Shown here piece after piece: positions 1 to 6,611 of a stretch of 47,689 nt of DNA (within the stretch, counting starts at the first letter, position 1; every line of letters begins with the position of its first letter). The notes below the pieces were generated by a model, which searched no databases, was not told the DNA's origin, and saw nothing but the letters and a program-made list of their open reading frames with translations. Source of the DNA: Amylibacter sp. (GTDB taxonomy: Bacteria > Pseudomonadota > Alphaproteobacteria > Rhodobacterales > Rhodobacteraceae); assembly GCA_021775375.1 (NCBI GenBank), contig JAJFHY010000154.1, forward strand, positions 1 to 47,689, written 5' to 3'. The position numbers and the translations under genes were made by a program.

Positions 1-129
1 GAAAGCTGCCATCACATATAAAGAAACATCAGGTATAAGCCCGCCAATGATTGCAGCCGAGGTTATTTTCGGGCTATCTGGTTTTGCAAAGACACCGGCG
101 GCAAGCAAAAGGTGGGCAGGGGTGTTCAT
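1..129 (-). CDS. YdjM-type (DUF457-like) inner-membrane protein, N-terminus only
   Basis: An open frame runs leftward from an ATG at 129 to the window edge, 43 codons without a stop. The N-terminus begins MNTPAHLLLAAG and carries a GGLIPDVSLY segment. Both resemble the start of YdjM-like membrane-bound metal-dependent hydrolases, where a PAH near the start and a later PD are conserved. Rhodobacteraceae members of this family are often labelled 'cobalamin biosynthesis protein CobQ', apparently only because they sit beside cobQ. A purine-rich stretch (GAAAGAAG) a few bases upstream could serve as ribosome binding site. It is divergent from cobQ with only 42 bp between the start codons. The rest of the gene lies outside the window, so the family call is tentative. 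Confidence 0.55.
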   Translation of the reverse strand, partial: MNTPAHLLLAAGVFAKPDSPKITSAAIIGGLIPDVSLYVMAAF

Positions 130-171
130 TGGCTTCTTTCGTCTAAGATGAAGTAAACTATAGGGCGGCAT

Positions 172-1620
172 ATGGCGAAGTCCATCATGATCCAGGGAGC
201 TGGGTCGAATGTAGGTAAATCGATGATTGTGGCTGGGATTTGCCGCGCTGCTGTGAAGCGGGGGCTAAACGTACGTCCGTTTAAACCGCAAAACATGTCA
301 AACAATGCCGCAGTGACCTCTGACGGTGGCGAAATCGGTCGTGCACAGGCATTGCAGGCGTTGGCTTGCGGGGTTCCTGCGGTTACCGATATGAATCCGG
401 TTTTGTTAAAACCTGAAACCGATATTGGTGCCCAGGTGATTGTGCAGGGTCAGCGGCTGACAACGGTAAAGGCACAAGATTATGCAAAGCTGAAACCAAG
501 CCTGATGGTGTCGGTTCTGCAAAGCTTTCAACGCTTGGGGCAAGGTGTTGACCTTATTGTGGTAGAGGGGGCCGGAAGTCCTGCTGAAACCAATTTGCGG
601 GCGGGTGACATTGCCAATATGGGGTTCGCAGAAGCGGCAAACGTGCCGGTTGTTCTGGTTGGCGACATTGATCGCGGCGGTGTTATTGCACAAATCGTGG
701 GAACCCATGTTATCTTGCCTGAAAGTGACATGAATCGTATAAAAGCTTTTACAATCAATAAGTTTCGCGGAGATATTAATCTATTCGATGATGGCCTGTC
801 CGAGATTATATCGCGTACTGACTGGGCTAGTTTGGGCGTCATCCCGTGGTTTGCTGATGCTGCTAAATTACCGGCGGAAGATGCGGCTGATATTGCAGCG
901 TCTACGGAGGGGTCCGGATTTAAAGTTGTTGTGCCGCAGTTGTCACGGATTGCCAATTTTGACGATCTTGACCCTCTTGGTCTTGACCCCAATATCTCTG
1001 TCCACATGATCCCTGCGGGACAGCCGTTGCCGTTGGATGCTGATCTGGTTTTAATCCCGGGATCTAAATCAACCATAGGCGATCTGGCTTTCTTCCGCGC
1101 GCAGGGGTGGGATATTGATTTGGCCGCCCATGTACGTCGTGGCGGGCATGTTCTGGGGATTTGCGGTGGCTATCAAATGTTGGGCAAAGAAATACGAGAT
1201 CCTGATGGGATAGAAGGGCAGGCGGGTTGTTATGAGGGTCTGGGGTTGTTGGATGTTACAACAATTATGCACCCCGAAAAACGTCTGGCAAAACTGTCCG
1301 GGGTTTGCACATTAACCGGTGATGTTGTTACTGGGTATGAAATCCATATCGGGAAAACCGAAGGCCCTGATTGCGCACGCGCATGGTTGGAAATGGGTGG
1401 AAACGCTGAAGGTGCCGCATCTAAAAACGGCCGTATCTTTGGGTGTTATATGCATGGGTTATTTGCCGAAGACAATTTTCGCGCGGCTTTCATGAATATG
1501 CTTGGTATATCATCCAGCGTTTTTAATTATGACGCCCGGATTGAACAGGTTCTAGATGATCTGGCCACCCATATTGAAGCGTATCTGGATATGGATAAAT
1601 TGCTGGCTCTGGCAGAATAG
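172..1620 (+). CDS. cobQ: Cobyric acid synthase
   Basis: CobQ performs the glutamine- and ATP-dependent amidation of four carboxylates of adenosylcobyrinic acid a,c-diamide, giving cobyric acid in the cytosol. At 482 aa it is full length. The N-terminal dethiobiotin-synthetase-like domain has the P-loop variant GAGSNVGKS near residue 10. The C-terminal class I glutamine amidotransferase domain has the nucleophile Cys in GICGGYQML at about residue 330 and the family His segments [10 protein letters not shown] and YMHGLF (about residue 427). No cobalamin riboswitch fits in the 42-bp gap upstream. It ends one base before the stop of the convergent PopZ-like gene. No other cob genes are in view. 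Confidence 0.95.
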   Translation: MAKSIMIQGAGSNVGKSMIVAGICRAAVKRGLNVRPFKPQNMSNNAAVTSDGGEIGRAQALQALACGVPAVTDMNPVLLKPETDIGAQVIVQGQRLTTVKAQDYAKLKPSLMVSVLQSFQRLGQGVDLIVVEGAGSPAETNLRAGDIANMGFAEAANVPVVLVGDIDRGGVIAQIVGTHVILPESDMNRIKAFTINKFRGDINLFDDGLSEIISRTDWASLGVIPWFADAAKLPAEDAADIAASTEGSGFKVVVPQLSRIANFDDLDPLGLDPNISVHMIPAGQPLPLDADLVLIPGSKSTIGDLAFFRAQGWDIDLAAHVRRGGHVLGICGGYQMLGKEIRDPDGIEGQAGCYEGLGLLDVTTIMHPEKRLAKLSGVCTLTGDVVTGYEIHIGKTEGPDCARAWLEMGGNAEGAASKNGRIFGCYMHGLFAEDNFRAAFMNMLGISSSVFNYDARIEQVLDDLATHIEAYLDMDKLLALAE

Positions 1621-1621
1621 C

Positions 1622-2593
1622 TTATTCCAGTTCGCGGTTTGCCAATGCAGAGTGGATTTCCCGGCGAACCAGTTTGCGTACATTGCGCGTGATGCGGTCG
1701 CCCAAGTCCCCTTGCAACTCTGCCCGGACAAGCTCACTGACAATCTCGCGTAATGCATCTTCGTCAATGAAATGCGCATCGGGTTGATCCGTTGCATCCG
1801 TTTCACGGGCCAAGGCCGCTTCGTCGTCTTCAATATCTTCCGGTATTGTGATTTCTTCGGCTTCCTCGTCGTGTATAACTTGGAAACCGGCTTCGGGTTC
1901 TACTGATGTGTTGTCTTCATCAATTGAAGCGGTGTCTTCTGTTGCTGGGCTATCTGTCGTTTCTTCGGTAATTTCAGGTTCAGGTTCAGATGCAATTGCA
2001 GAGTGAAGGATAAATGGCTCTGGTTTTGCAGGAATTACTGTGGCTGGTTCTTCTATTTCGGTTGTCTCATCAACGTTCGTCACCTCCTCAGGCTCATCGA
2101 TTTCGACCGCTTTTGTTGGTTCACTGACGTCAGCCGCTTCCACAAGCTCTTCTGTTTCGTTTGCTTCAGTTGTTTCATCAACATTCGCCACTTCCGCAGG
2201 CTCATCGATTTCGACTGCTTGTGTAGGTTCGTCGAATTCGCGTGCGTCTTCCGTAGCACTCTCGGTTAATGCACTGTGCTGAGTTTCCCGGTTCTCTGTA
2301 TCTAATGCAGGTGTTTCCTCAACTTGCGTCTCTTTTGTGATTTTAGCAATTGATGCATTCATCGTTTCCACAAAGCTTGCCAGCCTTTTGGTGGGTTCAG
2401 TCGAGGCTTTCGCATGTTCAACCTGTGGTTTTGCCGATTCTGTAGGTTTGATCTCTATAATGTCTACTTCCTTAAGAAGTACGGGTGTTGCATCTTGGGG
2501 TTGTTCTGGCGGTATGCCCTTACCATCAGCAACCAAACGGCGAATGGATGATAATACGTCTTCTACATTACCTAATTTTTCTGCGTTCGACAT
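1622..2593 (-). CDS. PopZ-like (DUF2497-type) acidic polar scaffold protein
   Basis: The architecture matches PopZ. It has a short N-terminal helix with the EDVLSSIRRLVADG motif (about residues 11-24), a long Glu/Thr/Pro/Val-rich linker with almost no hydrophobic core, and a C-terminal helical region (from about residue 275) ending in ITRNVRKLVRREIHSAL. PopZ proteins assemble by the C-terminus, recruit clients by the N-terminus and organise cell poles and chromosome origins; that role is inferred here. I chose the ATG at 2593, giving 323 aa, because GAGGG lies just upstream and the protein then opens with the conserved helix; a frame-open extension to 2623 has no such signal. The linker contains a duplicated block (AVEIDEPxEVxNVDETTE). 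tolC and a PIMT-like gene lie upstream on the same strand. Confidence 0.7.
   Translation of the reverse strand: MSNAEKLGNVEDVLSSIRRLVADGKGIPPEQPQDATPVLLKEVDIIEIKPTESAKPQVEHAKASTEPTKRLASFVETMNASIAKITKETQVEETPALDTENRETQHSALTESATEDAREFDEPTQAVEIDEPAEVANVDETTEANETEELVEAADVSEPTKAVEIDEPEEVTNVDETTEIEEPATVIPAKPEPFILHSAIASEPEPEITEETTDSPATEDTASIDEDNTSVEPEAGFQVIHDEEAEEITIPEDIEDDEAALARETDATDQPDAHFIDEDALREIVSELVRAELQGDLGDRITRNVRKLVRREIHSALANRELE
2061..2122. repeat. Imperfect direct repeat, copy 1, in PopZ-like linker
   Basis: This 62-bp block recurs at 2169-2230, offset by 108 bp (36 codons). It encodes the acidic AVEIDEP...NVDETTE block. Because the offset is a multiple of three, gain or loss of a unit would keep the frame. 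Confidence 0.75.
2169..2230. repeat. Imperfect direct repeat, copy 2, in PopZ-like linker
   Basis: Second copy of the block at 2061-2122. The longest identical stretch covers the CTCATCGATTTCGAC segment. Substitutions between the copies are scattered and many are silent, which suggests the duplication is not recent. Confidence 0.75.
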
Positions 2594-2746
2594 GACGACC
2601 CTCAATTTTTTTATATTTTGCAAATGTTACCGAACTTTGTAAATTCAAACAACTATGTTGTTAGAATATGATTGCTAAATATTTAATACCAATGCGGCAA
2701 ATACATAGACGATGCAAATTCGCATCACTAAAGATACTTGAAGGTC

Positions 2747-4138
2747 TTATTCGCCGTTAAGTATTTTCAGTTTATCCATCATTTTTTGACGCTGGGCGCC
2801 AAATTTATTGACACCACTTACTGCCTGGTAATTTACATCCGGGTTATAACTCTCGACCCCAAGGCCCAAGTGTTCAACTGTCAACAGGCCCATTGCTGCC
2901 AAAACACCATATGCACTTACGTATTCATCACGTATTGCCCTGACCAAATCATTTTGTGCCTGTAATAAATCCTGTTCAGAGTTCAACACATCAAGTGTTG
3001 TGCGGGCACCTAATTTGGCTTCTTCGCTGGCGCCGTCAAAAGCGATCTGTGCAGCACTGACCTGTTTTCTTCTGGCAGTGATGCTTGCTGTTGATGCTTC
3101 CCAAACCGCATATGTGCTTTTTACACTCTCGCGCACCTGAAGGCCGGACAATTGCAATTCTGCTTTTGACTGGTCCAATATAGCCAATGCCTGGCGTTGG
3201 TTACTGTTCAGGCGCCCTCCTTGATAAATCGGTTGGGTTAGACCAAGTCCAATGGCACTTATCGTTTGTGTATCGGAAACGGCTGCCCCGAGACTGTTGT
3301 TATTACTACGTGTTATGGAAGCGTTTGCCGAAACCGTAGGTAATACTCCTCCGCGTGCAATTTCCAAACCTTTTTCAGCGGCTTTTACATTAAACTGCTG
3401 TAGCAAGATATTTGGATGTTTAGCAATTGCAACAGCTTCTGCTGCGTCTACTGTAGCAGGCAATTTCGGTGTTGTAGGCGGTACACGTAAATCTTTAGGT
3501 TTTGAACCAACAGTTGAAATATAGAAATTGATAGATCGTTTTAAATTGGCGCGCGTTTCCTGCAAATCACTTTCAGAAGCTGCAAGCCGCGATTCTGCTT
3601 GTGCGACATCAGTACGTGTTACTTCGCCAACTTCAAAACGCTCGTTTGCTGCCCGAACCTCTTCAGTCAATACCCTGACACTGTTTATATTCAATTCAAC
3701 GTTTCGTTGATCTCGCCGTACATCCATATACGCGGTCACGGCATCCAGCAGTACCTGTTGTTCTGTTGAGATAAGTGCCTGCCGGTTGGCTAAAACATTG
3801 AAACGCGCCTGATCCACAGCGTTCAACAATGTGCCGCCGGCGTAAATAGGAATGGACGCTTGAACGAAAACGCCAGTTGTGGGCGTTGTATTGGTCAGAG
3901 GCGAAGTGCCATCCAATTTATCGTATGAAGCACCGGCACTGACAGTTGGCTCTAATGCCCCTTTGGCTTGACGTACAGTTTCATCAGTTGCACGCAAACC
4001 TGATCGCGCAACGCGCAAAGACGGATTGGTCTGATACGCTTGTATCAATGCGTCCGTAAGCGTGGTTGCAAAACCGGGCGATGCCGTTGCCACGATAACA
4101 CCCAATGTAGTCGCTTTAAGAAATGTAGCAATCTTCAT
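2747..4138 (-). CDS. tolC: TolC-family outer-membrane efflux channel
   Basis: Trimeric outer-membrane channel partner for type I secretion or RND/MFS efflux. It has 463 aa with a Sec signal peptide (MKIATFLKATTLGV..., probable cleavage after PGFA). The mature protein starts with the LTDALIQAYQTNPSL helix and shows the two-fold repeated layout of OEP domains: coiled-coil stretches around residues 120-210 and 330-420, and QPIYQGG and IPIYAGG segments marking the beta-barrel strands. The ribosome binding site AGGAGAT lies ideally upstream of the ATG. It starts 33 bp after the PIMT-like gene, so the two are probably cotranscribed. Which transporter it serves cannot be told; no membrane-fusion protein gene is adjacent. 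Confidence 0.9.
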   Translation of the reverse strand: MKIATFLKATTLGVIVATASPGFATTLTDALIQAYQTNPSLRVARSGLRATDETVRQAKGALEPTVSAGASYDKLDGTSPLTNTTPTTGVFVQASIPIYAGGTLLNAVDQARFNVLANRQALISTEQQVLLDAVTAYMDVRRDQRNVELNINSVRVLTEEVRAANERFEVGEVTRTDVAQAESRLAASESDLQETRANLKRSINFYISTVGSKPKDLRVPPTTPKLPATVDAAEAVAIAKHPNILLQQFNVKAAEKGLEIARGGVLPTVSANASITRSNNNSLGAAVSDTQTISAIGLGLTQPIYQGGRLNSNQRQALAILDQSKAELQLSGLQVRESVKSTYAVWEASTASITARRKQVSAAQIAFDGASEEAKLGARTTLDVLNSEQDLLQAQNDLVRAIRDEYVSAYGVLAAMGLLTVEHLGLGVESYNPDVNYQAVSGVNKFGAQRQKMMDKLKILNGE

Positions 4139-4171
4139 GGATACGAAATCTCCTGAACGTTGATTGTTGCT

Positions 4172-4831
4172 TTATGCAAACTTGAATTCCGGTTTGGTTT
4201 CAAAGCCATTAATCAATGGTGCAGACGCATTGAAAACTGAACGCCAAGATAACTTTTCGTGCGATTTATAACCAATGCGACATTCGCCATAGCTTTTATC
4301 ACGAAATATCGCGCAAATACGCCCACCATCTTTTAACTGTTTGATAAGTGTGTCTGGTATTAGATCAACAGAACCTTGTAAAATGATGACATCATAAGGG
4401 CCGTTTTTTGCATTGCCAGCGGTCAGCGAACCGTTTGTGACATATGTATTATCTATGGATTGTTCAGAGAGAATAGCCGATGCATCAGCCGCCATTTGCG
4501 CGTCGCTTTCAACGGATACAACCGCTTCAGCCATGGATGCAAGAATTGCCGTTGAATAGCCTAAGCCGCAACCTAAATCCAAAACCAGCTCGTCAGCCTG
4601 TACATTCAATGTATCCAGCATTTTTGCAAAGGTGCGTGCATCCAGAAGAGTGCGACCATTGCCTAAATTTATATGTTCACCTGAATATGCAATAGAGCGC
4701 AATTCAGCGGGTACATATGCTTCGCGTGGAGTGGTTAAAAATGCCTCGAGAATTGGATATTTAGTCACGTCTGATGGGCGGATCTGGCAGTCCACCATAG
4801 CTGTACGTGCCGTTTTATAGTCGGTCATCAT
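4172..4831 (-). CDS. PIMT-like (protein-L-isoaspartate O-methyltransferase family) methyltransferase
   Basis: SAM-dependent methyltransferase of 219 aa. It has the Rossmann motif I as DLGCGLGYS (about residues 85-93) and the PIMT-type N-terminus MVDCQIRPSDVT. Classical Pcm repairs isoaspartyl residues using a conserved TISxP-type segment before motif I. Here the matching stretch reads TLLDARTFAKML, so the isoaspartate-recognition segment appears altered. Alphaproteobacterial homologues beside tolC commonly look like this and are annotated Pcm. I therefore call the fold with confidence but not the substrate. The start could also be the second ATG (4828). It is the first gene of the leftward cluster with tolC and the PopZ-like gene. 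Confidence 0.8.
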   Translation of the reverse strand: MMTDYKTARTAMVDCQIRPSDVTKYPILEAFLTTPREAYVPAELRSIAYSGEHINLGNGRTLLDARTFAKMLDTLNVQADELVLDLGCGLGYSTAILASMAEAVVSVESDAQMAADASAILSEQSIDNTYVTNGSLTAGNAKNGPYDVIILQGSVDLIPDTLIKQLKDGGRICAIFRDKSYGECRIGYKSHEKLSWRSVFNASAPLINGFETKPEFKFA

Positions 4832-4937
4832 TTTGCCTTGTCATTATAATGCTATAGCCGTCTTTTTCTTTTGTCATAGTTCAACAGGTTGGGCAACCAA
4901 GCAGCGTAAAAGTTTTCTATCCGTGTTGCCTTCTTGA

Positions 4938-4956
4938 TTCTATGTCGCAGTTAGAA
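4938..4956. promoter_or_regulatory. Putative operator 1 upstream of PhyH-HD pair
   Basis: The arms TTCTA and TAGAA are inverted around 9 bp, making a 19-bp site. The core TATGTCGCA and the right arm recur immediately downstream. The layout, two tandem 19-bp elements in the promoter region of a small operon, is typical of a dimeric regulator. The regulator is not identified and no regulator gene is adjacent. Confidence 0.5.
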
Positions 4957-4975
4957 CGTTATGTCGCATGTAGAA
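4957..4975. promoter_or_regulatory. Putative operator 2 upstream of PhyH-HD pair
   Basis: Second copy of the element at 4938-4956. The 16-bp segment at 4960-4975 matches 4941-4956 except for a GT to TG swap, with an offset of exactly 19 bp. The right arm TAGAA is kept while the left arm is weaker. The stretch TAGAAT at 4971 could double as a -10 box, but I see no convincing -35. Confidence 0.5.
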
Positions 4976-5030
4976 TAGCCAAAACATGTTTTCCTTTTCA
5001 GAATTTGCATAAGCATGAAAGGGAGACATC

Positions 5031-5909
5031 ATGGTTGAACTGAAAGACGGCCTTCTCAACGATAAGCACAAAGATCAGTATTGGAATGACGGGTATTTGT
5101 TTCCTATGCAGGCTGTTTCCCGTGAACAGGCACAGGATTGGCGCAATCAGTTGGAAGCATTGGAAGCCAAGTGGTTGGATAACGGACTGCCGTTGCCGCT
5201 GAACACATATAAACGGGTGAATGCCCAATGTGTTATGCCTTTGGCCTGCGAAATTGGCCTGCATCCCGGGATACTGGACGTAGTTGAAGGTATTCTAGGC
5301 CCCGATATCATGCTGTATTCCACCGAGTTTTTTATCAAAGAACCACAGACAAAACATGTTGTGACAATGCATCAGGATTTGACCTATTGGGGCATGGGTG
5401 AAATTGACGGGCTTTTGACCGCTTGGTTGGCCTTGTCCGATGTTACCTCACAGTCGGGTTGTATGGATTTTGTCAAAGGCAGTCACAAAAACCCGATTTT
5501 ACCCCATGAAGACAGTTCAGATGAAAATAATCTGTTGTCACGCGGTCAGGAAATTGCGGTAGATGTGGCCGAAGAAGACAAGGTCGCGGTTGAACTTGCG
5601 CCGGGGCAACTAAGCCTGCATCACGGCTTAACCATACATGGTTCAGGACCGAATGCAGATAACGACCGGCGCATCGGTGTCGCGATCCGTTATCTGTCGC
5701 CGTATATTAAAAAGCAGGCGGGAGGTCAGGATTACGCGATCCCTGCGCGTGGCGATTGTCTGGCGGGGAATTTCAAAACATACGCAGCACCCGATCAGGA
5801 CTTTGCACCTGAAGCTTTGAAGCTATATAATGATATTCGAGACGTTCAAACAGCCGTTATGATGGCTGGCGCAAAAGACAACAGTGGTATTTATGAAAAG
5901 GTAAAATGA
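5031..5909 (+). CDS. PhyH-family Fe(II)/2-oxoglutarate dioxygenase
   Basis: Predicted cytosolic non-heme iron oxygenase of 292 aa. The facial triad is visible as His114-x-Asp116 in the MHQDLTYW segment and a distal His203 in TIHGSGPN. Arg213/Arg214 follow at the position that binds the 2-oxoglutarate carboxylate. The ribosome binding site AAGGGAG is 7 bp upstream. Its stop overlaps the start of the HD-domain oxygenase gene by ATGA, so the two are translationally coupled. The nearest characterised analogue of this pairing is PhnY*, which hydroxylates 2-aminoethylphosphonate before PhnZ cleaves the C-P bond. The substrate here is unknown. The pair lies between the pcm/tolC cluster and valS, and tandem putative operators precede it. 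Confidence 0.85.
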   Translation: MVELKDGLLNDKHKDQYWNDGYLFPMQAVSREQAQDWRNQLEALEAKWLDNGLPLPLNTYKRVNAQCVMPLACEIGLHPGILDVVEGILGPDIMLYSTEFFIKEPQTKHVVTMHQDLTYWGMGEIDGLLTAWLALSDVTSQSGCMDFVKGSHKNPILPHEDSSDENNLLSRGQEIAVDVAEEDKVAVELAPGQLSLHHGLTIHGSGPNADNDRRIGVAIRYLSPYIKKQAGGQDYAIPARGDCLAGNFKTYAAPDQDFAPEALKLYNDIRDVQTAVMMAGAKDNSGIYEKVK

Positions 5910-6532
5910 TGGAAAAAGTTAAATTTACCCAAATGATCGACGGCGACAAGGAAGATTACGATTTTCTGACCAAACACGAGATTGACCATACCAAAGGCAC
6001 GGCAGATCGCTTGCTAAGTGCATTGGTCGAATTGGATGAGGGCCTGTCAGGCTATCAGATCACCCGTTTGGGCCATTCGTTGCAATCTGCTACCCGCGCG
6101 TGGCGCGACGGGGCTGATATTGACTGGATTGTATCGGCCTTGTTGCACGATATTGGCGATATATACGCGCCTTACAATCATGATGAATATGCCGCGACCA
6201 TTTTGAAACCTTTCGTGCGTGAACAATGCCGCTGGGTGGTGGAAAAGCACGGCGATTTCCAGCTTGCCTATTTTGGGGCGCATGTGGGGGCCGATCCTAA
6301 CAAACGTGATATGTATATGGGTCATAAATATTATGATGACTGTGAAGCATTTTGCAAAAACTGGGATCAAACCAGCTTTGACCCGGATTACGATACGTTT
6401 GATATTTCGTTCTTTGCAGATATGGTGAAACAGGTTTTTGCCCGTTCGCCTTATGACCCTGTGGTGATGAATGCGGCTGATCAGCCTTTGGCCGATCCTG
6501 CTGTCGCTGAAATGCGCCGTGAACAAGTATAA
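5906..6532 (+). CDS. HD-domain diiron oxygenase-like protein (PhnZ/MIOX-related)
   Basis: The 208-aa protein has an HD-fold metal set spaced as in mixed-valent diiron oxygenases rather than phosphohydrolases: His57 (LGHSLQ), His81-Asp82 (LLHDIGD), His92 (YNHDEY), His115 (EKHGDF) and Asp154 (KNWDQTSFDP, matching the family W-D-x-x-x-x-D/P segment). PhnZ and TmpB oxidatively cleave 1-hydroxyphosphonates and MIOX opens inositol. Before His57, however, I do not find the YxxE pair recalled for PhnZ as closing its active site; the segment here reads LSGYQITRLGHS. The start ATG overlaps the dioxygenase stop; a second ATG follows directly. I infer a two-step oxidation with its partner. A different HD enzyme, such as a hydrolase, is not excluded. 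Confidence 0.75.
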   Translation: MMEKVKFTQMIDGDKEDYDFLTKHEIDHTKGTADRLLSALVELDEGLSGYQITRLGHSLQSATRAWRDGADIDWIVSALLHDIGDIYAPYNHDEYAATILKPFVREQCRWVVEKHGDFQLAYFGAHVGADPNKRDMYMGHKYYDDCEAFCKNWDQTSFDPDYDTFDISFFADMVKQVFARSPYDPVVMNAADQPLADPAVAEMRREQV

Positions 6533-6543
6533 ATTGACCCATT

Positions 6544-6561
6544 GAAGGGGGCTTCCCCTTC
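6544..6561. other. Perfect 7-bp stem-loop between the HD gene and valS
   Basis: GAAGGGG and CCCCTTC pair around a GCTT loop, 11 bases after the HD-gene stop. No T-run follows on either strand, so it is a weak candidate for an intrinsic terminator; mRNA 3'-end stabilisation is equally possible. Confidence 0.4.
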
Positions 6562-6611
6562 GACCAAACCCCATGTAGAAAGCCCCGAACACTGATTTAG
6601 GGCGAATAACC

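Noticed and set aside
130-171. Cobalamin riboswitch before cobQ
   Set aside because: The gap is only 42 bp, far shorter than a riboswitch, and shows no B12-box-like sequence.
2003-2282. Two open frames opposite the PopZ-like linker, rich in Ser/Thr/Val or Phe/Cys
   Set aside because: They arise from the repetitive acidic-codon sequence of the linker read backwards and show the same 36-codon periodicity.
5031-6532. Direct naming of the oxygenase pair as PhnY*/PhnZ
   Set aside because: The HD protein lacks the expected YxxE segment, the ligand spacing differs, and no phosphonate transport or C-P lyase genes are near.
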